A DNA stretch of 64,000 nt from Thalassobaculum sp. OXR-137 (lineage in GTDB: Bacteria > Pseudomonadota > Alphaproteobacteria > Thalassobaculales > Thalassobaculaceae). Under the pieces are notes generated by a model. It saw only the letters and a list, made by a program, of their open reading frames with translations. It had not been told where the DNA came from and did no database searches. Position numbers and translations under genes: made by a program. Position 1 is the first letter of the stretch. Each line of letters opens with the position of its first letter. Shown here piece after piece: positions 18,699 to 26,691 of the stretch. The DNA lies in assembly GCF_034377285.1 (NCBI RefSeq), contig NZ_CP139715.1:2774001-2838000 (forward strand), written 5' to 3'.

Positions 18699-19438
18699 GA
18701 GGGGGCGTTCTGGCGTTGGTCGCCGCTCTGTTGCTCGCTTCTCCCGCCGGGGCGCGGGAGGAGGGGGCTTCGCGGGAGGAGGTGCGGCGCATGGTGGTGC
18801 AGGAGGCGCTGCGCAGCGATCTGGTGCCGCCGTCCCTGGCCCTTGCGGTCGCCGAAGCGGAATCCGGGTTCGACGCCGACGCGGTCAGCCCGGCCGGCGC
18901 ACGCGGGGTCATGCAGATCATGCCGGCGACCGCGCGGGGCGAGTTCGGCGTGGCGGCGGACGAGCTCTGGAACCCCCGCCTCAACATCCAGCTCGGGATC
19001 GCCTTCCTCGAGCACCTGATCGACCGGTACGACGGCCGCTGGGATCTGGCCCTGTCGCATTACAACGGCGGCTCCGCGGTCGGGCGCGGACGCGACGCGC
19101 GCGTCATCCCGGCGACCCGCGCCTATGTGGACAAGGTGCTGACCGGCGAGCGCCGCCACGCCCGCGACGCCGCGATCCGCGCCCTGACCGACAGCGTCGC
19201 CGACGCCGCCGCCGGGCTCGACCGGCAGGGGCGCGTACTGGCCCTGGCCGACGTCGCGCCCGACCGCCCAGCCGACCGTGCCGCTGCCGAGCGCGAAAGC
19301 CGGCACGGCGACCCGCACCGGGAGTGGCCGCCGGTCCGGCACGGGGCCCTGGACGACGACCGGTCCGGCTCGGCCGGGCTGCTGGACCGCATCGCCCGGC
19401 GCAAGGCCCGGTTCCGCGCGCTTCTCGTTTCCGGTTGA
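18695..19438 (+). CDS. Exported lytic transglycosylase (SLT domain)
   Basis: A 247-residue protein with a signal peptide (VLALVAALLLASPAGA). The SLT domain covers about 35-145: E56 in AEAESGFDADAVSPAGARG is the expected catalytic acid, followed by VMQIMPATA, LWNPRLNIQLG and the LSHYNGGS segment. It should cleave peptidoglycan, as expected for a complex that crosses the cell wall. The C-terminal 90 residues are charged and probably disordered. It overlaps the preceding membrane protein gene by four bases. Confidence 0.85.
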   Translation: MRGGVLALVAALLLASPAGAREEGASREEVRRMVVQEALRSDLVPPSLALAVAEAESGFDADAVSPAGARGVMQIMPATARGEFGVAADELWNPRLNIQLGIAFLEHLIDRYDGRWDLALSHYNGGSAVGRGRDARVIPATRAYVDKVLTGERRHARDAAIRALTDSVADAAAGLDRQGRVLALADVAPDRPADRAAAERESRHGDPHREWPPVRHGALDDDRSGSAGLLDRIARRKARFRALLVSG

Positions 19439-19505
19439 AAAATACGCGATCATAAACTCCAATGCGTGCAGGAGCTTCGCCCCGCGACCCGATCAGGATA
19501 CCGCC

Positions 19506-21146
19506 ATGGACGGCATCTCCACCGAACGCGCGCTGCTCTCCGGGGCGATCAGTCCGGAGCTGGAGGCGGCATTCCGCACGGTGGCGGATGCGGATCTCGG
19601 CGGCGGGCGAAAATATGCGCCGGCGATCATGCGCGCCCTGTCCCGCACCGTCGCCGCCCGGGCCTACGGCAAGCCGATGCTCGAGCTTTGCCACCTGCTG
19701 CGGGTCGCCGATGCGGTCGGCGGGCGCCACGGCTGGCCCGCCCTGATCTTCGGGGTTCAGGTCGCCCGCGGCCCGGCCTTCCGCGCCCATGTCCAGGACG
19801 GGGCCCGCCGCTGCCCGGCCTTCGGCCAGGATTTCCGGCTGGAGGCGGACGGGGTGACGATCGCCTATCCCGACGGGCCGTTCACCGTGAGCTACGGGCG
19901 CATGGGCTTTCTCGCCGCCCTGCTGGAGCTGATGGTCACGGCCCTGGGCTACCGGGCGGTCGATGCGGAGATCCGCGCCTGGCTGGACGCCCCGTTCGAC
20001 GGCCGCCGGGCCACGGCCCATGCCAATGCCCTGTCCCGCCTGTTCTACGACCACCTGCGGGAGCATCTGTCGACCGCCCAGAGCCTGCGGATCTTCGCCC
20101 GGATCGTCGGCTTCCTGGAGGCCGACCGCGGCGGGGGCTTCACCCTGGACGATCTCGACGACCGCGCCGTGCTGGACTACTGGCACCGGGGCGTCACCGC
20201 CGGCGACGAGGACGCGGCGGAGCTGCGCGGATTCCGGGCCGTCACCGAGCGCTTCGGCATGCTGCGCACGGCCCTGCAGGCGGCATTCGAGCGCCATGCC
20301 GTCGACACCGCCGCGCCGGTCGGCCCCGACCGGGATGCGGGGGAGGTCGATCCCGGCACGATCCTCGCCCTGGTGGAGGCGCATGACGGGGAGGCCGACG
20401 AGCTGCGGGCGTTGCAGGGCGACCCGGCCGCCGCGGTGAAGTTCCTCACCGGCAAGGAGGTCGGCGAGCTCGACCTGATCGCCCGGCTCGGCTCCCATGC
20501 CGGCACCCTCGCGCTTTCCGTCCTGCGCGCCTCCACCTTCGGCGCGGTCCAGGCCCGGTTGAGCCAGGCCATGCGCCGCCGGGCGCCCGAGGCGGAGGTC
20601 GCGGCGTTGATCGGTCTCAGCGCGTGCGAAACCTACGGTCAGCGGCTCGAGCAGTGGCGGCGCCTGGAGCGCCGGCTCGACCGCATGGCCCTGGCGGCGC
20701 TCGCGGTGCTGGTCGACGCCGACCGGGCCGAGGCGGCGTTGGAGGTCCTGGCCTGGGTGCCGGCGGCCGATCTGAGCGGCCTGCGGGATCGGCTGCCGAG
20801 TGCCGAGGACGGCCCCAATGTCGTCGCCTTGCGGCCGGGCGGGGTCGCCGGCATGGTCGCCGCCCTGGCCGATCCGACCGTCGTCGGACCCGACGTCGCC
20901 GGACTGATCGCCGACGCCCGGCGGGCCCTGCGCGGTCTCGCCCGGTCCGGCTTCGCCCCGGAGGACCGGCGGTCGGGCGCGGCGGTCGACGGCATGGCGG
21001 CGGGCGCGCCGTTGGTGCGGCGCCTGCTGGTGCGGCTTCAGACCGTGCGCGCCACGGCCGAGAAGCGGATCGGCGACGGCGGTTTCGCTCGGGACGCGGA
21101 CCGCTTCCGCGACGGCTTCCGGGCTCTGTACGGCGCCGCCGCATGA
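19506..21146 (+). CDS. Unknown 546-residue cytoplasmic protein of the caspase cluster
   Basis: No signal peptide or membrane span is visible; the protein is mostly helical. No known motif was recognised. It starts with MDGISTERALLSGAI and has a repeated-helix look throughout, with KYAPAIMRALSRTVAARAYG near residue 37 and a second half rich in short helices. The ATG at 19506 follows GGATACCGCC; a longer open frame upstream overlaps the transglycosylase and is a shadow. The downstream gene starts inside its stop codon, so the two products are probably made in fixed ratio. Its size and position suggest a cytoplasmic scaffold or adaptor of the complex. Confidence 0.65.
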   Translation: MDGISTERALLSGAISPELEAAFRTVADADLGGGRKYAPAIMRALSRTVAARAYGKPMLELCHLLRVADAVGGRHGWPALIFGVQVARGPAFRAHVQDGARRCPAFGQDFRLEADGVTIAYPDGPFTVSYGRMGFLAALLELMVTALGYRAVDAEIRAWLDAPFDGRRATAHANALSRLFYDHLREHLSTAQSLRIFARIVGFLEADRGGGFTLDDLDDRAVLDYWHRGVTAGDEDAAELRGFRAVTERFGMLRTALQAAFERHAVDTAAPVGPDRDAGEVDPGTILALVEAHDGEADELRALQGDPAAAVKFLTGKEVGELDLIARLGSHAGTLALSVLRASTFGAVQARLSQAMRRRAPEAEVAALIGLSACETYGQRLEQWRRLERRLDRMALAALAVLVDADRAEAALEVLAWVPAADLSGLRDRLPSAEDGPNVVALRPGGVAGMVAALADPTVVGPDVAGLIADARRALRGLARSGFAPEDRRSGAAVDGMAAGAPLVRRLLVRLQTVRATAEKRIGDGGFARDADRFRDGFRALYGAAA

Positions 21147-21688
21147 CGGCGGGCTGGAACGCGCTGGACCGCGACGGCCAGGAGATTGCGGCGACGGTCT
21201 TCGTTGCCCTGGATGCCGCGCGGGCGCTGAGCGACGGGGCGGCCCGGAGCGTTTCCTCCGCCGCCCGACCGTCGCCCTCCGCCATCTGGTCTGCCCTGGC
21301 GACCGGCCGTCCCCTGCCGGCCGGCATCGAGGCCGACGCGGATCTCGACGCCCTGCTGGCGGATGCCGCCGCCGTCGCGTTCCCCCGTCCGGCCGCGGCG
21401 GCGACCCCCCAGGCGGCGTCCCTGCCGGCGTCGATCGACCGCCGGGCGGAAGGGGCGCGGATCCGGGTCGTCGCCTCCCGCGGCGCGCCGGGGCAGAGCT
21501 ATGTCACGGTCGCCCTGGAGGAAACCGCGGTTCCGGTGACCCGCCTGATCGTCGTGCTGGATGCGCGGGCACCGGTGGAGGTCGCCCTGCCGGCCCCGCG
21601 CGCCGGCGCGATCCAGCTTCTCGTCGACGATGCCGATCCGCTCCTGGGGGCCCTGAGGGATGCGGATGCCCGTCTCTACCTCGTGTAA
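21143..21688 (+). CDS. Unknown 181-residue protein of the caspase cluster
   Basis: A soluble protein with an N-terminal helical half (NALDRDGQEIAATVFVALD) and a C-terminal strand-rich half (ARIRVVASRG-like segment, SYVTVALEET, RLIVVLDARAPVEVALP). It overlaps the preceding gene (ATGA) and ends three bases before the GTG of the Lon-like gene. No family was recognised. The strand-rich half could be a small binding domain. Confidence 0.55.
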   Translation: MTAGWNALDRDGQEIAATVFVALDAARALSDGAARSVSSAARPSPSAIWSALATGRPLPAGIEADADLDALLADAAAVAFPRPAAAATPQAASLPASIDRRAEGARIRVVASRGAPGQSYVTVALEETAVPVTRLIVVLDARAPVEVALPAPRAGAIQLLVDDADPLLGALRDADARLYLV

Positions 21689-21691
21689 GGC

Positions 21692-22906
21692 GTGACGGCC
21701 GAGCGCACCGATCGGCCGGCGGCGGCCGGCGACCGGCTGCGGGTCGCCATCGCCACCACGGCCGGGCCCAGCGTGGTGCGCCGGATCACGCCGGAGGATC
21801 CGGAGCTGCGCTCGGTGGTCTGCCTCCGGGGCACTGCGACCGCCCTGGCGATCTCCGACGATTACGACGCGTTCGTGCGCCGGCCCACCGGGGTGGTCGA
21901 GCGGGACGTCGGCCACCGGGTCTTCCGGGTCGATGTCGACCGCCCCATCGACGACGGGCGGAGCTGGCAGCTCGGCCTCTACATCGCCCATCGTCTGAAG
22001 GCCGCGGGCCGGCTCGCCGAGGACGATGAGCCGGCGGCCGGCATCGTCTGGGCCACCGGCACCGTCTCCGCCGACCTGGCGATCGGACCGGTGGAGCGGG
22101 TGGCGGAGAAGGCGCGCCGCTCGGCCGACTTGATGGCGGTGGGGGTGCCCGTGCTCGCCGTCGCCGCCCCGGTCCATGCCGACGCCCTACCCGACCTGGC
22201 GGAGCCGCTCGCGGCGGCGCGGGTGGAGGAGGTTCTGGCCCATCTCGGCCTGGCGGCGCCCAAGGTCCGGCGTGGCGATCCGAGGCGGCGCGCCGGGGCC
22301 GCCGTGGCGCTGCTCCTGGCTGTCGGCGGCGGCTTCTGGGCCCTCCGGCCGGACGGTGAGGCAGCGCGCAGCCCGCCCGACGCCGTCCCGTCGGCGGAGG
22401 CATCCGCATCGCCGATGCCCGCCGGGCCGCCGGCCTTCGATGCCGGGGCCGTGGCCTTCGAGGTGCTGGAGGCGCGGATGGCCGGCGACGGTTGCGGCAC
22501 CGGGCATCCCGTCGATCCGGCGGTGGTCTCCGTTGCCGGGGTCTGTGCGGTGGCGTTCCGCGCGACCAATACCGGGGGCGGGCCCGTGCGGCTGTGGCTG
22601 TATGGGGCCGTCCAGGGGGGCGTGCGCGAATACGCCTCGCGCCGGCGCCACACCGAACTGGCGGTCGGGACCCTCGATCCCGGCGCGAGCGGCACAGTCC
22701 GGGTGCAGCCGCCGGACTGGGCGCGGCGCCCGATCGTGGTGCGCGGCTTGCTGGTTCTGGCCGAGGGCGACCGGCCACAGGTCGACGGTGCGCTTGCCGG
22801 TATCGACCTGCTGTCGGCCGGCGAGGTCGACACGCTGGTCGCCGGACTGCGCGATCTGGACGTGGAGGTGCGAGAAATTTTTCATCGGGTGACGCCGGCA
22901 CGCTGA
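21692..22906 (+). CDS. Membrane-anchored protein with a Lon-like (S16) protease domain
   Basis: A 404-residue protein starting with GTG. Residues 60-165 resemble the Lon protease domain: S91 in DDGRSWQLGLYIAH corresponds to the GPSAG serine, and K140 in PVERVAEKARR to the KEK lysine, after WATGTVSADLAIG which matches the Lon MTGEI strand. No ATPase domain is present. A membrane helix (about 201-218) follows, then a proline-alanine linker and a strand-rich C-terminal domain of 150 residues in the periplasm, with FEVLEARMAGDGCGTGHP. So a cytoplasmic protease-like head is tied to an envelope domain. The assignment is by motif order only; activity is unproven. Confidence 0.55.
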   Translation: MTAERTDRPAAAGDRLRVAIATTAGPSVVRRITPEDPELRSVVCLRGTATALAISDDYDAFVRRPTGVVERDVGHRVFRVDVDRPIDDGRSWQLGLYIAHRLKAAGRLAEDDEPAAGIVWATGTVSADLAIGPVERVAEKARRSADLMAVGVPVLAVAAPVHADALPDLAEPLAAARVEEVLAHLGLAAPKVRRGDPRRRAGAAVALLLAVGGGFWALRPDGEAARSPPDAVPSAEASASPMPAGPPAFDAGAVAFEVLEARMAGDGCGTGHPVDPAVVSVAGVCAVAFRATNTGGGPVRLWLYGAVQGGVREYASRRRHTELAVGTLDPGASGTVRVQPPDWARRPIVVRGLLVLAEGDRPQVDGALAGIDLLSAGEVDTLVAGLRDLDVEVREIFHRVTPAR

Positions 22907-22912
22907 AAACCG

Positions 22913-22932
22913 GCCCTGGGCTGTCCATGGCG
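22913..22932 (+). promoter_or_regulatory. Repeated 20-base intergenic element, copy 3
   Basis: GCCCTGGGCTGTCCATGGCG lies 34 bases before the lipoprotein gene at 22967 and seven bases after the Lon-like gene's stop. Compared with copy 1 it differs at three positions, including the last base. Confidence 0.55.
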
Positions 22933-22966
22933 ATGGAGATCACCCCGCTCGCCGCAGGAGGCAGCC

Positions 22967-23515
22967 ATGGGCAAAGCCGGGCTCCGTTCCGTTTCCGCCG
23001 TCGCGCCAGCCGTCACCCTGGCCGTGACCCTGGCTGCGGCCTTGGCCGCCTGCGCCGTGCCGCCTCCGCCGGCGGCGGAGGGGATCGGCTATCGCGAGGC
23101 GCGGTTCGCCGAGGTGGAGGCCATGCGGGCCTACCGGTCCTGCCGCGACGAGGGACTGGCTCTGGACCGGCAGGCGCGCGCGTCCGGCGATGCCGTCCGC
23201 TACCTCGCGGTCGCCCGACTGCTGGAGGGCTGCGAGGCGGATCTCGGTGCCGCGGCCGCCCAGCTCGATCTGGAAGAGCGCATGCGCGCCTACGCGGTGG
23301 CGGTGCAGAGCCGACTGAAAGGCGGCGACGTGGCGGGCGCGCGCGCCGGTCTGGATCGGTTCGCGGAGGCGTTTCCGGCCCGCGACCTGTACTTCGAGGA
23401 CGGGGCGTCCTTCCTCGACAGCCTGCGGGCGGTGGTCGCGGCGGAAAGCGGGCGGGGCAGCGTGCCGCGCCCGCTGGCCGAGGAACTGGCCCGGATCGAA
23501 CGGTGGCACCGATGA
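22967..23515 (+). CDS. Small predicted lipoprotein of the caspase cluster
   Basis: A 182-residue protein with a long signal (TLAVTLAAALAAC) and a cysteine at about residue 29 that fits a lipobox. The mature part is helical and charged, with two more cysteines (YRSCRDEG and LEGCEADLG) that could pair. No family recognised. GGAGG precedes the ATG. The next gene starts in its stop codon. Confidence 0.65.
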   Translation: MGKAGLRSVSAVAPAVTLAVTLAAALAACAVPPPPAAEGIGYREARFAEVEAMRAYRSCRDEGLALDRQARASGDAVRYLAVARLLEGCEADLGAAAAQLDLEERMRAYAVAVQSRLKGGDVAGARAGLDRFAEAFPARDLYFEDGASFLDSLRAVVAAESGRGSVPRPLAEELARIERWHR

Positions 23516-24402
23516 GGGCGCTCCGGAGCGTGCGGCTTGCTGTGCTGGCGGCCCTGGTCTGCGCCGCCGCGGGGATGCGGCCGGGATCGGCCCAGGAACC
23601 GCCGAGCTGGGCCCCGGTGGCGAGCGAGACGCTTGTGCGCTTGCCGACTTTCTCTCTGGAAAAGGCGGTGGAGCGGGATTTCCGCGACTCCTCCCTGGCC
23701 GATGCCCTGCGCGACACGGCGGCGGCCGCGGACGGCGCCGCCGGGTCCCTGGCTGCTCTTCAGGCGGCGGCCGAGGCCACGTCGGGGCCGGAGCGTGACG
23801 CGGCGCGCCATCGCTTCCTGGTCGCCAAGCAGGATTACGTGGCCCTGATGGGCGCGCGTCAGGATCTGGAGCGCCGGCGGATCGAGACCGAACTCGGCCT
23901 CTACAGGCGGCTTCTGGAGCGGGTGACCCGTGCCGGATCGCCGGCCGGCGATCCGGCGCTGGCGGATCTTGCGGACCGGCGCCAGGCGGCGCAGCGGCGG
24001 CTCGAGGCGAGTGCCGAGGCCGTCGACATGAAGCTATTCGCCGCGTCCGCGGCACCGGAGAGCCGATACGGGCGCGAGTACCGCATCCAGGCGGCCGCCA
24101 TCGACGGTCTGCTGGCGGCGATCGACGCCCATCCGATGAACGCCGCGCCCGTCGTGGACGGCCGCGACCTCGGCAAGGCCGAGTATCTGGCGCACCTCAT
24201 CGCCGAGGCGGAGAGCGGACTGGCCCTGCTCGATCAGAAGGATCTGGTGCTGGCCTATATGGCGAAGCTGGTGGCGCTGGACGCGATGGCTCTGGCCGAC
24301 GAGGTGGAGACCCGGCCCCAGGGCGGTGCGACGGGTGCTGGCCGACCGCCCGATCTGCGCGACCCGAGCGCGGCGGTCGGTTTCTTCACCGCCCCGCAGT
24401 GA
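23512..24402 (+). CDS. Exported helical coiled-coil protein
   Basis: A 296-residue protein with a signal peptide (VLAALVCAAAGMRPGSAQ). The mature part, from about residue 60 to 260, is almost all helix, with RQDLERRRIETELGLYRRLL and DLADRRQAAQRRLEASAE typical of coiled coils. It should act in the periplasm, perhaps as a spacer or structural rod. It overlaps the lipoprotein gene by four bases. A longer open frame upstream is a shadow of the previous gene. Confidence 0.65.
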   Translation: MRALRSVRLAVLAALVCAAAGMRPGSAQEPPSWAPVASETLVRLPTFSLEKAVERDFRDSSLADALRDTAAAADGAAGSLAALQAAAEATSGPERDAARHRFLVAKQDYVALMGARQDLERRRIETELGLYRRLLERVTRAGSPAGDPALADLADRRQAAQRRLEASAEAVDMKLFAASAAPESRYGREYRIQAAAIDGLLAAIDAHPMNAAPVVDGRDLGKAEYLAHLIAEAESGLALLDQKDLVLAYMAKLVALDAMALADEVETRPQGGATGAGRPPDLRDPSAAVGFFTAPQ

Positions 24403-24408
24403 GCTCGG

Positions 24409-24460
24409 CTTGCCCAGGTCCCGACTTGCTCAGGTCCAGGTTGGGCCCGCTCCAGGTCTT
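24409..24460 (+). repeat. Short direct repeats upstream of the gene at 24498
   Basis: CTTGCCCAGGTCC (24409-24421) and CTTGCTCAGGTCC (24425-24437) repeat with a 16-base period, and a further CCAGGTC stands at 24452. They fill a 95-base gap inside the cluster and could be an operator. Confidence 0.4.
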
Positions 24461-24497
24461 CGCTGTCCGGAGGTCCTGTCGACATAAGGAGGAAGCC

Positions 24498-24884
24498 ATG
24501 GTGCCGATGATCCCGTTCGTTCTCGCCGTGTTGTTGTTCCTGATCCCGGGCGGGGCCGCCTCGGCCGATGCGCTGGAAAGCCTGGAGCGGGAGCGGGCCA
24601 GGCTGCTCGTCACCCTGCTCGACCCGGACCGGGAGGCGGCGGCCCGGCAGAGCGCGGTGGAGGTCGCCCGGCGCCGGTTGATCGACCTGGAGCGGATCGC
24701 CCTGCGCGACCCGAAGACGGCGGCCGACACCCGGCCGATCGCCCGGCGGGCCTTCGCCGATTACGACCTGACGTTCCTCGCCCACGCCTCGCTCGAGCGG
24801 GACATGGCGGTGCTCGACCTCTGGCTCGAGCGGGTCGGCCTGTCGACCGCGCGGATCATGGCCGCCCGGGTGGGACGGCGGTGA
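24498..24884 (+). CDS. Small exported helical protein
   Basis: A 128-residue protein with an excellent AAGGAGG ribosome site and a signal peptide (PFVLAVLLFLIPGGAASA). The mature 105 residues are charged helices (LESLERERARLLVTLLD) and resemble in style the coiled-coil protein encoded just upstream. No family recognised. The next gene starts at its stop codon. Confidence 0.65.
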   Translation: MVPMIPFVLAVLLFLIPGGAASADALESLERERARLLVTLLDPDREAAARQSAVEVARRRLIDLERIALRDPKTAADTRPIARRAFADYDLTFLAHASLERDMAVLDLWLERVGLSTARIMAARVGRR

Positions 24885-25402
24885 TGCGGCCGGGCGCGGT
24901 TCCGGCCCGGCCCGGGCCGGGGGAGGTGTCGCGGGCGCTGGCGATCCTGCTGGCGGCGGTGAGTATCGGTCTCGCCCTTGCGGTCTGGACGACCGGCGAC
25001 CGGCCCTCGGCGCTCGCTCTGCAGGCGGAGCGGGTGACCGGGCCGGTGTTCATCGCCGGTGTCCTGCTCCTGACGCTGATCGCCCTGGTGGCGGCCGTCC
25101 GGCTGCATCGCAATCCCGGCGACCGGACCTGGCGCGCGCTGGGACTGCAGGCCGCCTCGGGGATCGCCACCCTGGCCCTGACCTTCACCCTGCTGGGCAT
25201 CGGTCTCGGCATCTCCAGCCTGTCCAGCGCGCCGATCGGGCCGGACACGGTCGCGGGGGTGATCGCCACCCTGACCGGCCGGTTCGCCCTGGCCTTCGCC
25301 ACCACCGTGGTCGGGCTGCCCCTGGCCGCCTCGCTGCGCGCCGTGCTGCTGGTGCTGGCCTCCCGCCGGCCCGGGGCGCAGGAGCGGGGGGACACACCGT
25401 GA
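24881..25402 (+). CDS. Four-helix membrane protein resembling MotA/TolQ/ExbB
   Basis: A 173-residue integral membrane protein with helices at about 16-36, 54-75, 91-114 and 135-160. The last two, with LTFTLLGIGLGISS and RFALAFATTVVGLPLAASL, follow the pattern of the proton-channel helices of MotA/TolQ/ExbB, where a GLLGTV-type helix is followed by a helix with AL-TT--GL. It is shorter than those families and lacks a large cytoplasmic loop. It starts with GTG (an ATG follows immediately) overlapping the previous stop. Together with the MotB-like helix at 18300 it suggests an ion-driven pair. By-eye assignment. Confidence 0.5.
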   Translation: MMRPGAVPARPGPGEVSRALAILLAAVSIGLALAVWTTGDRPSALALQAERVTGPVFIAGVLLLTLIALVAAVRLHRNPGDRTWRALGLQAASGIATLALTFTLLGIGLGISSLSSAPIGPDTVAGVIATLTGRFALAFATTVVGLPLAASLRAVLLVLASRRPGAQERGDTP

Positions 25403-25827
25403 AGTTCGTCCTGTTCAACGCCGTGGTGGGCGCGGCCCTGGCCTATCTGATCCTGGCGGAGCGCGGCCAGACCCCTGCCGACTGGGTGCCGGATCCCCGG
25501 CAGCGCGTGGCGGAAGCGGTGGCTCCGGCGTCCTCTGGGGCCGATCTCCCGGTTGCGGTCGGTCCCGCGCCGCAGCCGGATCGGTCTCCATCGGGCGAAC
25601 CTGCGGCCCCGGCACCGGACTCGGTCTCGCAGGGGCCGGGCGCGCCGGCGGGACGTCCGGGTGAACCCCGACCGGACCCTCCTCCGTCGGCAGGTCCCCC
25701 GCCTGACGGGCCGAGGTCCGACCCGGTGCAGGCATTGCTCCATGACCTGCCGGCGCGGGATTTGCCGGACCGCCTGCGCGACCTCGCCCGGACCATGGAG
25801 AGCCGGTTCCTCGCCGGCATGAAGTGA
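25399..25827 (+). CDS. Single-span protein with long proline-rich periplasmic region
   Basis: A 142-residue protein starting with GTG in the previous stop (GTGA). Residues 2-20 form a membrane helix (VLFNAVVGAALAYLILA). Residues 45-110 are rich in proline, alanine and glycine, as in TonB-type spacers, and a short helix at the end (DLPDRLRDLARTMESRF) closes the protein. It may span the periplasm. No acidic residue lies in the helix, so it is not an obvious TolR/MotB protein. Confidence 0.6.
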   Translation: MKFVLFNAVVGAALAYLILAERGQTPADWVPDPRQRVAEAVAPASSGADLPVAVGPAPQPDRSPSGEPAAPAPDSVSQGPGAPAGRPGEPRPDPPPSAGPPPDGPRSDPVQALLHDLPARDLPDRLRDLARTMESRFLAGMK

Positions 25828-26691
25828 ATGGCGGCCGCCGAGGATACGGCGCCCGAGGAGAAGGCGCCGAAAGTGACGGCGCCCGACGCACCGGCCGTCT
25901 TGCAACACGCCTCCGGCCTGTGGGCCCCGGTCCTGCTGGCCCTGGTTCTTGGCGCTCTGGTCTTTCTCGCCCGGAACCCGGCCGGGCCGCCCCCTCGATC
26001 CAGTCCGCCGCCGGTCGCCTCGGTCCATCCGATGCCGCGGGCGATGGCTTTGACCGGGATCGGCCTGCCGCCGCCTCCGATCCCGGCGGGCGCGGCCGCG
26101 TCGGCGCCTGCACCCGCCCGCCCGCCCGCGGAGCCGGCCGCTTCCGGATCGCCCGAGAGCCCCAGCCGGGAGGCCGGGACCGCTGCCGGGGCGGCGCTGC
26201 TCCGGGCCTTGTCGTCCGGGACGGGCCCGACCCTGACCCTGCTCTGGCCGCCGTCGCCGGCGGACCGGCGGCGGATCGCCGACCATCTCGCCCGCTGCGG
26301 CGGCCTGGTCGTGGCGCTGATGGCGGCGGGACGGCTTTGGCGGCTGGAGGATCCGCCGGGCCGGCCTTGGACCGGTCGCGACGGCTATTCCCCGCTGCTC
26401 CGCCGGGCGGACGCTCTCGCCGCCGCCGGCTCGGGACGGCTGGCGCAGCGGATCCGGACCCATCACGGGAGGCGGGACGGCACGCCGGTGGCCTTGCTGG
26501 CGCGGGACTTCGATGCCCGTCTGCTCGGCGGTCTCGCCCGGCTGGCCGGCCCCGGCGCGACGGCCCTGTCCGCCGCCTATGCGGTGGACGGGGACCTGCT
26601 CGTGCTTGCCGATATCCGCATCGACGGCCGGCCGGCCGGCTCATCGTCCGGCGACCGGGTCGCGCTGGGGAGGCTCGGGCAATGCGACTGA
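25828..26691 (+). CDS. Single-span protein with periplasmic unknown domain
   Basis: A 287-residue protein beginning directly after the previous stop with no gap. A cytoplasmic tail of 30 residues, a membrane helix (about 31-48, LWAPVLLALVLGALVFLA), a proline-alanine linker (50-120) and a C-terminal domain of 150 residues follow; the domain includes TLTLLWPPSPADRRRIADHL, a cysteine in LARCGGLVVALM and the segment SAAYAVDGDLLVLADIRIDG. No family recognised. Its end overlaps the lipoprotein start at 26682 by ten bases. Confidence 0.6.
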   Translation: MAAAEDTAPEEKAPKVTAPDAPAVLQHASGLWAPVLLALVLGALVFLARNPAGPPPRSSPPPVASVHPMPRAMALTGIGLPPPPIPAGAAASAPAPARPPAEPAASGSPESPSREAGTAAGAALLRALSSGTGPTLTLLWPPSPADRRRIADHLARCGGLVVALMAAGRLWRLEDPPGRPWTGRDGYSPLLRRADALAAAGSGRLAQRIRTHHGRRDGTPVALLARDFDARLLGGLARLAGPGATALSAAYAVDGDLLVLADIRIDGRPAGSSSGDRVALGRLGQCD

